Of a stretch of 64,000 nucleotides of DNA, positions 1 to 8,151 are shown piece by piece. The translations under genes and the position numbers were made by a program. Under the pieces are notes generated by a model, which ran no database searches, was not told where the DNA came from, and saw only the letters and a list, made by a program, of their open reading frames with translations. The stretch is from Pseudomonadota bacterium (GTDB lineage: Bacteria; Pseudomonadota; Gammaproteobacteria; Halothiobacillales; Halothiobacillaceae), in contig JAJYPA010000002.1 of assembly GCA_021795795.1 (NCBI GenBank), positions 1 to 64,000 of the forward strand, read 5' to 3'. Position 1 is the stretch's first letter. Each line of letters starts with the position of its first letter.

Positions 1-249
1 GCTTCCCCCGATGGCGCGAAACCAGGCCTGCCGCTCCTTCAGCCCGATAGCGGGCCACCAGGCGTTTGACCTGACGCGCACTCACCCCCAACTGCAGGGC
101 CGCATCCCCCTGGCGCAGCCGCTTGCCCACCACCTGCTGGATTACCCCCAGTCGGTCGACCTCTTGGTGACTCATCGTAATATGCTCCTCTGCCATCACC
201 CCTCCCGAAACCAAAAGGGGACATTTTAGAATTGGACAAAGGGGACATT
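1..249 (-). mobile_element. Insertion sequence end with 5' part of an ISNCY-type transposase (partial)
   Basis: The minus strand opens an ORF at 196 (MAEEH) or, more likely, at 175 (MSHQEVDRLG) that runs off the left edge. It reads as the N-terminal helix-turn-helix of ISNCY-type transposases: after MSHQEVDRLG come IQQVV.KRLRQGDAA and QLGVSARQVKRLVARYR. Outside the start, GGGGACATT occurs twice (217-225 and 241-249), as expected for the repeated binding sites at a transposon end. Only about 65 codons are visible, so intactness cannot be judged. Family assignment is by motif recognition. Confidence 0.75.
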
Positions 250-324
250 ACGGCTTTGGGCTAACACACGGTAAACCAGCAAATTTACAGTCCATTATGA
301 TTCCGGTATGATGTGTTGTTATTT

Positions 325-411
325 GCCCGGGTGGTGAAACTGGTAGACACAAGAGACTTAAAATCTCTCGAAGGCAACTTCGTGCCGGTTCGATTCCGGC
401 CCCGGGCACCA
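325..411 (+). tRNA. tRNA-Leu (anticodon TAA)
   Basis: An 87-nt class II tRNA. The acceptor arm GCCCGGG (325-331) pairs with CCCGGGC (401-407), followed by ACCA, so the CCA end is encoded. The anticodon loop reads CTTAAAA with TAA, there is a long variable arm, and the T-loop is GGTTCGATTCC. The long variable arm with a TAA anticodon identifies leucine (UUA/UUG codons). Confidence 0.97.
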
Positions 412-454
412 TTTGATGATTTTTTACCGTTTCATACAGTCCTAGAATCTTAAC

Positions 455-490
455 AAAACCCGCATTAAACCTAGGTTTGCGGGTTTTTAT
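455..490 (+). terminator. Rho-independent terminator after tRNA-Leu
   Basis: AAAACCCGC (455-463) pairs with GCGGGTTTT (479-487) across a 15-nt loop, and the hairpin ends in a T run. It lies 44 bp after the tRNA and is the expected end of that transcript. Confidence 0.85.
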
Positions 491-499
491 GCCTATTGC

Positions 500-731
500 G
501 TCCAAAAAGATTCCTTCGAATCGCTGAATTATTCGATGAGGAAGGTGCTGAAGAACCGTGGCGCATATCCGAACGATAAGTCGATCATGAAGCTCATGTT
601 TATGGGCCTGAAGAACGTGGCCAGAAAATGGACTCGTCCCATTAGGGACTGGAAAGCGGCACTCAATCAGTTCGTCATTCTGTACGGTGACCGGGTGCCT
701 AACTAAACTCAGTTACACAAATTATTTGACA
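500..731 (+). pseudogene. 3' remnant of an IS256-type transposase
   Basis: From 515 the plus strand reads FESLNYSMRKVLKNRG, PNDKSIMKLMFMGL, KNVARKWTRPIRDW and LNQFVILYGDRVPN, then stops at 704-706. This is the C-terminal end of IS256-family (Mutator-like) transposases, where ESLN, a basic helix and the RPI.DW.AALNQF ending are characteristic. No upstream catalytic part is present: the remnant abuts the tRNA terminator. The following GTTACACAAATTATTTGACACC (710-731) looks like the element's terminal repeat. It is dead and about 70 codons remain. Confidence 0.8.
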
Positions 732-872
732 CCTTCGAACTTTGAGCTGACCGCATCTGACGCCCTGCTTATGCTGTTTACACCAGATGCTTTCGATTTC
801 AAGCAGCATCATGCGGCGATATTTGTATGTGGTCATTGAAACCACCAATCGTTAAAGCAGTCAACGAGTCAA

Positions 873-1024
873 GGAATCCCAGATTAAATCAGAGCCTTAG
901 TGCGGCGCAGAGACGTGCTTCCAATGGACGATCACAAGCGTGATTGCTCATGAGGAAAATCAAAAAACACATTTTTTGATTTTCGCCCTCTGAACATTCC
1001 AGGATGGAATTATTCAGAGCTTCC
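873..1024 (-). repeat. MITE-like element, family 1, copy A (152 bp)
   Basis: Read on the minus strand it begins GGAAGCTCTGAATAATTCC and ends CTGATTTAATCTGGGATTCC. It is flanked by TTAA and TTGA (minus-strand reading). The copy at 30082-30233 has the same length and the same order of internal hairpins. The ends resemble the terminal repeats of the IS5-type element at 16051-17257. There is no coding capacity. It fills most of the gap between the IS256 remnant and the rhodanese gene. Confidence 0.75.
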
Positions 1025-1035
1025 TTAATGGAAGA

Positions 1036-2025
1036 TTACTTACTCAGCTTGGCGGGGTCTGTCATCTTGGCACCATCGTACATGCTGTACTCAACGATAG
1101 AACCATCATAAAGACGGGCTTTCTTGTCGCCCACGATTTCATGAGTCACAAACCAAAGGCCGGAGGCCAGGTGACCGGTGTTGCAGTAGTCGATGATCTC
1201 CTTACCCGGATTCAAACCGACGGCTTTGAACATGGATTCATAGCTAGCTTTGGGCAGGAAGCTTGCAGAAGCTCCATCGGCGGTGGTCAGTAGATCTGGC
1301 GGAACGTTCTTCGCACCGGGCAGATGACCAGACAGTTCTTTGGGTTTGGTGAAAACTCCCATGAACTGGTTGGATGGACGGGCGTCGGCAAGTTCGACAG
1401 CGCCCGGTTGTTCAAGGGCTTTTTTGACATCCTGATAAGTCGCAAGAATATTCTTGCGCTCGGCAGTAGCAATCCAGTTGCCCGCGGAAGCGGCAGGTGA
1501 ATCGGTCGCCGCTGGCATGCCGTCTGCCAACCATTGGGCCATACCGCCGTTCAAAATGGCCATGTTGTCCTGACCGTAGTATTTCAACTGCCAGTACAAA
1601 CGAGTGGCCTCGTCAACGTCTGGAGTAGAAAGACCTTTGGGCACGATCACGATGGGCTGATCCTTGTTCACGCCCCATGATTGAACCAGTTTCTCGAAGG
1701 CCGCCTTTTCAGGGATAACACCCGGTACCTTCTTGCCATCAATGTCACGCGTGACACGGATCGCCTTGAAATCGACAAACGATGCGCCCGGTACATGACC
1801 GCTCACGGTCACGGCAACTTTCTTGCCCTTAATCTCTTTGATCTCAGGGGCGGTCGTGAAATCTTTCATGGTGCCACTGACCTGCAGCACCTTGACGTCG
1901 TTCAAATGTGCGTTCAGCCAAGCCGGATCAACTAACGGCCCCGGCACAGTAACCGCAAACGCGCTTTGTGCCGCGAACGATGCCGCGATCACAGCGGGCA
2001 CAAATACAAACTTCTTGAAATTCAT
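1036..2025 (-). CDS. Exported two-domain rhodanese (thiosulfate/3-mercaptopyruvate sulfurtransferase family)
   Basis: The product has 329 residues. It starts with a Sec signal peptide (basic MNFKK, hydrophobic core, AQSAFA cleavage region near residue 24), so it acts in the periplasm. Two rhodanese modules follow: an N-terminal non-catalytic one (about 30-170) and a C-terminal one whose active-site loop reads DYCNTGHLAS, with Cys281 as the likely persulfide carrier. The family moves sulfane sulfur from thiosulfate or similar donors to acceptors. The CNTGHLA loop differs from the CGSGVTA loop of SseA, so the donor may differ. It is the last gene of a minus-strand set with YeeE-type transporters and a Tat-exported MBL hydrolase, which supports a role in periplasmic sulfur handling. 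Confidence 0.88.
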   Translation of the reverse strand: MNFKKFVFVPAVIAASFAAQSAFAVTVPGPLVDPAWLNAHLNDVKVLQVSGTMKDFTTAPEIKEIKGKKVAVTVSGHVPGASFVDFKAIRVTRDIDGKKVPGVIPEKAAFEKLVQSWGVNKDQPIVIVPKGLSTPDVDEATRLYWQLKYYGQDNMAILNGGMAQWLADGMPAATDSPAASAGNWIATAERKNILATYQDVKKALEQPGAVELADARPSNQFMGVFTKPKELSGHLPGAKNVPPDLLTTADGASASFLPKASYESMFKAVGLNPGKEIIDYCNTGHLASGLWFVTHEIVGDKKARLYDGSIVEYSMYDGAKMTDPAKLSK

Positions 2026-2160
2026 TCGTCAAAACTCCTTCTTTAGAACATTTAACTGTCAGATAGCCTACGGCGCATCCAACCACCCCATGAGATGCAA
2101 ACCAGAAAGTTGCATCGCCTATCAAAACACACCGACCAGATCGTGACAATGTGTGTTTTT

Positions 2161-2886
2161 TTATGCCGAATAACGCTGCACCCCCATGTGTTGCACTATC
2201 GTTAAAATCGCATAGATATCAATGAACTCTTCGCTCAACACCTGTTTTGATCGATCTTCGGCAATCTCAACCGGCAGCTCACCTTCCCCGGTCCAGCCCA
2301 GAAATTCATCCCGCGCGATGAGCAATCGCTGAATATGCGGTTCGCACAAACGAACCAACATCATCAACCAACGGGAAACCAACCAGGATGGGCGTGCACG
2401 ATTAACGACAAACGTATTGGGCAACAGGGAAACCAAATCATTCGCGGAACGAAAGTACTCGTCCGTCACCCAGCGATTGGTTGTGAACAGGGAACGTACG
2501 GCACCTCGCGCATCAATGGAAACACCTACAAAATGGCTGAATCGGGCACTCGGTTCCGGACGAATAAACAGATGAAAATGGCCATGCTCATCACAAGGAC
2601 GCTCACCATCAGCATGCGCATGGTAGTAATACATTGCTCCCGTATCCGGGTCCGACACATCTCCTGAGGGATAGTGCTGCCAGCGAAGCACGGGCGAATC
2701 AGGTTCATCTCTGAGCAACTCACCCAGAATCGTTTGTTGATCATTAATCAGAGCCTGATTGATATCGAAAAATTCCTGAGCCGCAGACACGAGCTCGTCG
2801 AAATCCGGCTCAGGAAGCTGAATCAGCCAATCCCGATAATCATCCAGCGAGCATAAGGCAGAGATCGTCACACTGAATGTTCTCAA
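2161..2886 (-). CDS. DUF6969-like protein of unknown function
   Basis: The product has 241 residues with no signal peptide and no convincing membrane segment. The strongest feature is a His/Asp-rich stretch near 85-110 (YYYHAHADGERPC, then DEHGHFHLFIRP) that could bind metal. The pattern matches what I recall as DUF6969, a family seen beside sulfurtransferases in sulfur oxidisers. That family name is from memory and the function is unknown. It lies between the decapeptide-repeat protein gene (upstream) and the rhodanese gene (downstream) on the same strand, with short gaps, suggesting co-expression. Confidence 0.6.
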   Translation of the reverse strand: MRTFSVTISALCSLDDYRDWLIQLPEPDFDELVSAAQEFFDINQALINDQQTILGELLRDEPDSPVLRWQHYPSGDVSDPDTGAMYYYHAHADGERPCDEHGHFHLFIRPEPSARFSHFVGVSIDARGAVRSLFTTNRWVTDEYFRSANDLVSLLPNTFVVNRARPSWLVSRWLMMLVRLCEPHIQRLLIARDEFLGWTGEGELPVEIAEDRSKQVLSEEFIDIYAILTIVQHMGVQRYSA

Positions 2887-2934
2887 CCACGTACTAACCT
2901 GGAAATCATTTGAATTGCTTGGATTTAACCTGGA

Positions 2935-3297
2935 TTATCGGCCACCAGGTGCGCAAGGGTTCGCCCCGCGAACGGATGGTGCGCAAGGATTACCACCGCG
3001 ACTCGCAGGAGCGCAGGGATTCTCGCCGCGAATGGCCGGTGCACAGGGATTGCCACCACGACTGGCCGGTGTACAGGGATTGCCGCCACGACTGGCTGGC
3101 GCACATGGGTTGTCTCCCCGACTCGCCGGTGCGCATGGATTCTCGCCACGGGCCTGGGCTACCGGAATAACAGACAGCACGCTCACTGGCGAAGGCGCCA
3201 CGGCAGCCGCGGTGATCGCTACGGCCAACGCCGGAACGGAAGCGGAGAGAAAACGTCGTGACTTGGAGCGCGTCATTTTTTTATCCTGTTGAGTCAT
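2935..3297 (-). CDS. Secreted Cys-containing decapeptide (NPCAP) repeat protein
   Basis: The product has 120 residues. The basic N-terminus (MTQQDKKMTRSKSRRF) and hydrophobic segment to about residue 48 (ending VAQA) form a long Sec-type signal. The mature part is seven near-perfect copies of a 10-residue unit, RG-x-NPC-x-P-x-x, ending NPCAPGGR, with one Cys per unit and nothing else. At DNA level this is a 30-bp tandem repeat (about 2941-3150). I recognise no named family. Regularly spaced thiols in the periplasm could bind a soft metal or carry sulfane sulfur, and its place among YeeE, MBL and rhodanese genes favours a sulfur or thiol role. A second Met (residue 8) is an alternative start. 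Confidence 0.7.
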   Translation of the reverse strand: MTQQDKKMTRSKSRRFLSASVPALAVAITAAAVAPSPVSVLSVIPVAQARGENPCAPASRGDNPCAPASRGGNPCTPASRGGNPCAPAIRGENPCAPASRGGNPCAPSVRGANPCAPGGR

Positions 3298-3384
3298 GAA
3301 TCAAATCCCCTAAAAGTCGTTATTCGAAATGTTCAGCATGAGTGTCAGCGCACTTAATTCAAAAGCGACAAGCCAATACAATAC

Positions 3385-4041
3385 TTAAGCTGCACGCGAA
3401 CCAAGATTACCATGTACCGCACTACCCTCTCCATCGAAGGAAATCGTCGGATCAGTTTCATCCACGATATCTTCTGCGGTAATCACACCATGAGTCCGGC
3501 GCTCTAATACCCGACCCAGCGCGAAGCCACCTACGGCGACCAACACCATTACGGCCCAGATCAGCCAAGGTGAAACTCCGAGATACTGCGGCAAGGTTTT
3601 GGCAGTGAATTGCGCCGAATGCAAAATGGACTGGATCAGGGCGCTATCGTACACAGACGCAAAACCGAAAATCCCCAGCACCATGCCCACCATAAAGACC
3701 AGACCATCAATCCGTCCCGACATGAAGCCAACAACCGAAGTGCCAGGGCAATAGCCACCGATTGCGAAACCGGCTCCGATCAGGGCAGCCCCGGAAACTG
3801 TTGCCCAGAGGAACGTGGTTGGCACGAAGAATCCCTTGGAACCGAAGTAATTTCCGGTTTGCAGGAGAAGAATACCCAGAGAAGCCACGATGATGGCCGT
3901 AAACATGACCTTGAAGACAGACCAGTCCGTCAGGCGGAACTGAGCCGTCAGCTTGCACGGAGACCCGAAACCCGCCTGTTCAAGCACATAGCCGAACAAG
4001 ATCCCCGAAGCCAGTGCAGTACCTGCTACCCCATAATCCAT
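3385..4041 (-). CDS. YeeE/YedE family sulfur transporter, C-terminal half protein
   Basis: The product has 218 residues and starts MDYGVAGTALASG. Its ATG (4041-4039) overlaps the TAA of the preceding gene by one base, so the two are translationally coupled. Longer upstream reading gives no family-like sequence. It has several membrane segments, and the diagnostic motif GAGFAIGGYCPGTSVVGFMS carries the conserved Cys used for thiosulfate relay in YeeE/TsuA. The tail is cytoplasmic and acidic (EDIVDETDP). With the adjacent 174-residue protein it makes a two-gene version of the one-chain thiosulfate transporter. The exact substrate is inferred. Confidence 0.85.
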   Translation of the reverse strand: MDYGVAGTALASGILFGYVLEQAGFGSPCKLTAQFRLTDWSVFKVMFTAIIVASLGILLLQTGNYFGSKGFFVPTTFLWATVSGAALIGAGFAIGGYCPGTSVVGFMSGRIDGLVFMVGMVLGIFGFASVYDSALIQSILHSAQFTAKTLPQYLGVSPWLIWAVMVLVAVGGFALGRVLERRTHGVITAEDIVDETDPTISFDGEGSAVHGNLGSRAA

Positions 4042-4565
4042 TACCAGACCCTCCGCAACAGTGCGCTCATACCAAGGCCAACAAAAAAGAAGACCACGAG
4101 GAAGACAAATCCACCGATGCCGAGCATTGCTGTACCGGACAAACCGACACCGCTCGTGCAACCAGCCGCAAGGCGAGAACCGAAACCAGCAAGTGCGCCA
4201 CCGATCAAGGCGAGGGCAAGACGCGGCCAAACCCCGATTTTACCGGCGCCCGTATCGACTTTCAGTTTGAAGCGCCCTGCGCTGGCAGCAGCCAGAAGCG
4301 CGCCGATGGCGACCCCGACAACCTCGACGACGATCCAGCTCGCAAACGGGTTGGCGCCATTCGCAACCATGCCGCCGAGATAACCATTGGACTGCGTTGC
4401 CGCCGGTGCGATCTGCATCCCCAACCAGGCGGCAATACTGGCGAACGTACCCGAGGCCCCTACGCCATTCCCGACGAGAACGAAGGTAAGTATAAGAACC
4501 AATCCGAGCACCAACCCAGCGACCAGAGGCGGCCACAGAGGGCGAACCGACGAACCATCAGACAT
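4041..4565 (-). CDS. YeeE/YedE family sulfur transporter, N-terminal half protein
   Basis: The product has 174 residues and about five hydrophobic segments. The signature GFGSRLAAGCTSGVGLSG near residues 125-142 contains the conserved Cys of the YeeE/YedE inverted repeat. A short hydrophilic N-terminus is followed by a long hydrophobic helix. It is upstream of, and overlaps by one base, the second YeeE half, so the pair should be made in equal amounts. Family members import thiosulfate or related sulfur compounds. Here the neighbours (MBL hydrolase upstream, rhodanese downstream) agree with that. Confidence 0.85.
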   Translation of the reverse strand: MSDGSSVRPLWPPLVAGLVLGLVLILTFVLVGNGVGASGTFASIAAWLGMQIAPAATQSNGYLGGMVANGANPFASWIVVEVVGVAIGALLAAASAGRFKLKVDTGAGKIGVWPRLALALIGGALAGFGSRLAAGCTSGVGLSGTAMLGIGGFVFLVVFFFVGLGMSALLRRVW

Positions 4566-4703
4566 ATATCACTCCTTTTCTCTACTAATCGATGCCATCA
4601 GACCTTTTAGCCTAAATAAAGGGGGAATGCCCAATCGATATGTTTGATTGAACCATTCGCCCCCTCTATTGATGCACTTAAAGCCTTTTCATTCAACGGC
4701 ATT

Positions 4704-5741
4704 TCAGAATGAAGCCGACTCAGCTTCGAGGTAAGCAAGTGAGGTGTACTTGCCTATGTTTTCGTCGAAGCCTTTGGTTACCGGTGCGTATTTTTTCACG
4801 CGCGGATCTTCAAGTGCCAAAGATTTGGCCAATTCCTGCCCGCCCATCTGCTCGACGGCCTTTTGTGCAGACTGGTAAATCCCCTCGAACAATTCCCGGT
4901 TGTGCGCAAGAACCTGCTTGCCGGGATGCCCATGTGCGGGAATCCACAATGCCCCCGGCACCGCCGCTTCCAGCGCATCATAATTTTTGAATGTCCCGCG
5001 GAAACTGCCATCGTCCATGAATGCGATTCGATTATCCATCGCGACATCACCGACATGAACGATATTGTGCCCCACGATTTCCAGACTGATATCGGAGGGC
5101 GTATGTGCCGTACCATAGAAATGCACCTTGATTTTCGTATCAACGAAATCGAGAACGTCGCCATGGCTCAATGCCAGTGTCGGCGGCGTGACGGCCGTAC
5201 CTACGGTGGCGTTGTCGGTCGAACGCTCCATCAGGTTGCGCCAGAACTCACCTTGCCCGGTCTTGATGGCCGAAATGGTTTTCTGGTGTGCATATAGAGG
5301 CACATCTGGGTTCTCATTCACGAAGGCATGATTCCCTAACCAGTGATCACCGTGATAATGCGTGTTGATAACGGCCACTACCGGCGCGTTCGTGATTTGG
5401 CGAATCTGGCGCAGGGCCATCTCTCCAATTTGCCGGGAAGCTCCGCTATCGATAATGACCACGCCTTTTTTCGTGTTCACAAAAGTCACGTTACTCATCA
5501 TCCCTTGATTTTCAACAGAGGGGAAACCCCATGGTGAGACTATGCATAATACGTTCTCAGACAACTGGGTAGGCTTGATGTCAGGCACCTTTGGCCCGGC
5601 AATAACCAGATTCTCCTCTGCAAAAACACGCGCGGAAAAAGCAGCTGGCAACATGGTCGCTCCGGCCACGAAGCCTACGGATTGCAAAAAGCGTCGACGG
5701 GGCATACGTTCTGTAACTGATTTCATTGTGATTGATCTCAT
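4704..5741 (-). CDS. Tat-exported MBL-fold metallo-hydrolase
   Basis: The product has 345 residues from the chosen ATG, which follows GGGAG by about 10 nt. A start at 5726 is possible, and an in-frame ATG at 5789 is unsupported. Near the N-terminus, PRRRFLQSVG and a hydrophobic stretch form a twin-arginine signal, so the protein folds before export. The metal site HYHGDH lies at about 128-133, with later GTAHTPSD, HVGDVAMDN and PAHGHPG motifs completing a dinuclear metallo-beta-lactamase centre. Relatives include SoxH-like and sulfatase-like periplasmic enzymes; the substrate is unknown. It heads the minus-strand sulfur cluster and is divergent from zur. Confidence 0.85.
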   Translation of the reverse strand: MRSITMKSVTERMPRRRFLQSVGFVAGATMLPAAFSARVFAEENLVIAGPKVPDIKPTQLSENVLCIVSPWGFPSVENQGMMSNVTFVNTKKGVVIIDSGASRQIGEMALRQIRQITNAPVVAVINTHYHGDHWLGNHAFVNENPDVPLYAHQKTISAIKTGQGEFWRNLMERSTDNATVGTAVTPPTLALSHGDVLDFVDTKIKVHFYGTAHTPSDISLEIVGHNIVHVGDVAMDNRIAFMDDGSFRGTFKNYDALEAAVPGALWIPAHGHPGKQVLAHNRELFEGIYQSAQKAVEQMGGQELAKSLALEDPRVKKYAPVTKGFDENIGKYTSLAYLEAESASF

Positions 5742-5782
5742 TTTTATTTGACTCCCAACCTGGATAAGTCGACTCGACCGGA

Positions 5783-5816
5783 TGACCAAGCATGACTCCT
5801 GCTATGATCTTGGTCA
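5783..5816. repeat. Inverted repeat TGACCAAG-N18-CTTGGTCA
   Basis: Perfect 8-bp arms at 5783-5790 and 5809-5816, in the gap between the divergent MBL hydrolase and zur genes, about 40 bp upstream of the hydrolase start. It could be an operator or a leader hairpin. No Zur-box consensus was seen here. Apart from this pair I see nothing definite in 5742-5976. Confidence 0.35.
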
Positions 5817-5976
5817 GTGCAATGAAAGATTTCAATACCATGATTATTAATTCTTCAAATGAGCCCCTGGATTTGCTTGTCGATTCGCCGCGATTTCGAC
5901 ACCACAGCCTGCACGCCAATCTCCAGCTCGGAACCGGAATCATTACCTCCTCGCTCCAAGGACACGACCAGACCCC

Positions 5977-6435
5977 ATGAGTTGTCTCAATCACCACGAC
6001 TGCGCCACCTTCGCACTTGCACATGCTGAAGAGGTTTGTCTTGCACGTGGCGCGCGATTAACCCCCATCCGGCGTGCCGTGCTGACGGAAATATGGGCGA
6101 ACCACGAGGCGACGAAAGCCTATGATTTGATTGCTCGGCTCTCAAGCGAAGGCAGCCTGATCAAGCCGCCCACCGTTTATCGCGCACTTGATTTTTTGCT
6201 GGCACACGGGTTGATTCACCGCATCGAGAGTTTGAATGCATTCATCGGCTGCCATCATCCGGACATGCAGCATCAGGCCATTTTGATGATCTGCGACCAA
6301 TGCGGCACGATTAACGAAGCAGCCAGCGAGCCCCTCAATGGCATCCTGAGTGCGCTCACTCTTGCGGAGAAATTCAAAGTGACGCACCAGTCCATAGAGC
6401 TGCACGGTCTATGCGCGACCTGCCAAAGGCAGTGA
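5977..6435 (+). CDS. zur: Zinc uptake regulator Zur (Fur family)
   Basis: The product has 152 residues. A winged-helix DNA-binding half (LTPIRRAVLTEIW, then IKPPTVYRALDFLLAHGLIHRIES) is followed by a dimerisation half with His/Cys metal ligands: CHHPDMQH, ICDQCG and HGLCATC. The KPPTVYRALDFLL stretch and C-terminal HGLCATC favour Zur over Fur, PerR or Nur. The structural zinc is probably held by the CxxC pairs. Zur represses zinc import when zinc is plentiful. The zinc transporter gene zntB lies two genes downstream on the same strand, so zinc homeostasis genes are grouped. Confidence 0.88.
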   Translation: MSCLNHHDCATFALAHAEEVCLARGARLTPIRRAVLTEIWANHEATKAYDLIARLSSEGSLIKPPTVYRALDFLLAHGLIHRIESLNAFIGCHHPDMQHQAILMICDQCGTINEAASEPLNGILSALTLAEKFKVTHQSIELHGLCATCQRQ

Positions 6436-6508
6436 TGAAAGAAGTCCGCATCACTGCTGACTTCAAGCTAAAATATCCCCCGTCATTTCCGCCACATCTG
6501 GTCTTCTC

Positions 6509-7102
6509 ATGCCTACACCCCAAGAAATAGCCCAACTACGTGCCGATCTGGTTCAAACCACCACGCTGATGAATCAATCGCTCACGCTGCATTCCACCTG
6601 GGGATTGTTCTCCCCGCGTGAAATCGACGAAGGCACACGTTTACTGATGGGTTTTCTAAATGCGCCGGAACCCGGCCAGACTATTGTGGATCTGGGATGC
6701 GGCTATGGACCGATCGGGCTGGCCCTCGCAAAGGCCCAACCCAAAGCAGAAGTGATTTTGCTCGACAAGGATTTCGTCGCCTGCGCATTTGCGGCAAGCA
6801 ATGCCAAACTCAATCATTTGGGCAACGTCGTCGTCAAGCCCAGCAACGGTCTCGATGCCCTGCGCGGCCAACAACATGTGGATCGAATCGTATCGAACGT
6901 CCCTGCCAAGGTGGGCAAGGAGATGTGGTCGATCATGCTCTGGGATGCTGCCGAGGCGCTCAACCCCGGCGGGGATATCTGGTTTGTGAGTATCAACGGG
7001 TTGCGCGACTACTTCAAACGCACATTCAAGGAACAGTTCGGCAACTACGAAAAAATCAAACAGGGCCAGAGCTACACCATTCATCGAGCAATCAAATCTT
7101 AG
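6509..7102 (+). CDS. Class I SAM-dependent methyltransferase, RsmC-like (MTS domain)
   Basis: The product has 197 residues. The AdoMet site is VDLGCGYGPIGLALA (about 61-75), with LLDKD as the acidic ribose-binding motif. The catalytic motif IV reads SNVPAKVGKE instead of the NPPFH of E. coli RsmC. N-terminal HSTWGLFSPREIDEGTRLL matches the MTS (methyltransferase small) fold seen in the C-terminal half of RsmC/RsmD-type 16S rRNA guanine methyltransferases. The protein is the size of a single MTS domain, without the RsmC N-terminal partner. The rRNA target is not certain. Confidence 0.75.
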   Translation: MPTPQEIAQLRADLVQTTTLMNQSLTLHSTWGLFSPREIDEGTRLLMGFLNAPEPGQTIVDLGCGYGPIGLALAKAQPKAEVILLDKDFVACAFAASNAKLNHLGNVVVKPSNGLDALRGQQHVDRIVSNVPAKVGKEMWSIMLWDAAEALNPGGDIWFVSINGLRDYFKRTFKEQFGNYEKIKQGQSYTIHRAIKS

Positions 7103-7163
7103 ACTTTTCCAGGTTTGCCTTGACGTTTAACCGACATTCATCATCCGATCGAGAGTATTTCCA

Positions 7164-8129
7164 GTGACGACTGATTTCTATACCTGGCATGTGCAGGGCG
7201 ATGGCACAGCGCGCCTGCTTCCCCTTTCAGATGAAACGCCCTGCGCGGGACCAGTCTGGGTGCACCTGAATTACGCCCAGCCTGAAGCCCAGGAATGGAT
7301 ACGTAGTCAAGTCGATCTGGACAGCACGGTTCAGGACACCCTTTTGGCTGGAGTGACTCGACCACGCGCCTTGATTCTCGATCAAGGCCTGCTGCTGACG
7401 CTGCGTGGCATCAATCACAACCCGGGGCAAGAGCCAGACGACATGATCGGCATCCGGCTCTGGATCACGCCAAAGCTCATCATCAGCACTCATCTGCGCA
7501 CCTTGCGGGCAGTCAATACGTTGCAGCGCGATATGGAAACAAACAATGCGCCCAAAGATGCCGGGCAATTTGTCACGCGGCTCGTTGAACTTCTGAACGA
7601 CAACATGCTGGATACGATCGAAGAAATCGACGAACTCACCGGCAATTACGAGAAAATCATGCTAATCAGTGAAGATGTCGAACCGGTGTCCGACCGCGAC
7701 CTGGCCGATCTGCGCACGATGATTCTCACGTTGCGGCGTTATCTGGGCCCTCAAAGGGATGCATTGCTCACCGTTATCGGCAGCCATCTGATCTGGATGA
7801 AGAAAGGGCCGATCCAGCGCCTGCGCGAAGCGGAAAACAGACTGACTCGCTATCTTGAGGTACTGGATGCCTCCCGAGACCAAATGCGCATTATTCAGGA
7901 ACAGTTGCAGACCCGCTCCAACAATGAACTGAACAAACAACTGACCTTCCTCACTGCGCTATCAGCCATTTTCCTGCCGTTGACGTTCATTACCGGCCTG
8001 TTCGGGGTCAACATCGACGGTATTCCGGGCAATCAGGGGCATCCGTGGGCCTTCAGTATCTTCGCTCTGCTACTGGGGGCACTGGGCGCCGTTCTCATCT
8101 ACCTGTTCAAACGCGCCCGATTGTTCTGA
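7164..8129 (+). CDS. zntB: Zinc transporter ZntB (CorA superfamily)
   Basis: The product has 321 residues. A long cytoplasmic alpha/beta domain and stalk helix (to about 260) is followed by two C-terminal membrane helices. The pore signature GVNIDGIPG sits between them, the ZntB variant of the CorA GMN loop (GVNxGGxPG). Family members mediate zinc transport coupled to proton movement across the inner membrane. The start ATG/GTG near 7164 follows GAGAG at a fair distance. It lies downstream of zur and an intervening methyltransferase gene. Gene length is normal. Confidence 0.9.
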   Translation: MTTDFYTWHVQGDGTARLLPLSDETPCAGPVWVHLNYAQPEAQEWIRSQVDLDSTVQDTLLAGVTRPRALILDQGLLLTLRGINHNPGQEPDDMIGIRLWITPKLIISTHLRTLRAVNTLQRDMETNNAPKDAGQFVTRLVELLNDNMLDTIEEIDELTGNYEKIMLISEDVEPVSDRDLADLRTMILTLRRYLGPQRDALLTVIGSHLIWMKKGPIQRLREAENRLTRYLEVLDASRDQMRIIQEQLQTRSNNELNKQLTFLTALSAIFLPLTFITGLFGVNIDGIPGNQGHPWAFSIFALLLGALGAVLIYLFKRARLF

Positions 8130-8151
8130 CCGCTCGCGCCGCTTGCTCAAC

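Noticed and set aside
2935..3150. 30-bp DNA repeats resembling a CRISPR array
   Set aside because: The repeats are contiguous without unique spacers and translate into the NPC decapeptide units.
2910..3292. Long plus-strand ORFs opposite the repeat protein
   Set aside because: They are mirror readings of the 30-bp repeat, without a signal peptide or ribosome-binding site. The minus-strand reading has a proper exported N-terminus.
4014..4610. Plus-strand ORFs opposite the YeeE genes
   Set aside because: The sequences are low-complexity shadows. The minus-strand proteins have clear family motifs and membrane helices.
5742..5976. Zur box before zur or the MBL gene
   Set aside because: No sequence like the Zur consensus was found; only a TGACCAAG inverted repeat is present.
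5792..5980. 62-codon plus ORF between the MBL gene and zur
   Set aside because: No family resemblance, no ribosome-binding site and an overlap with the zur start.
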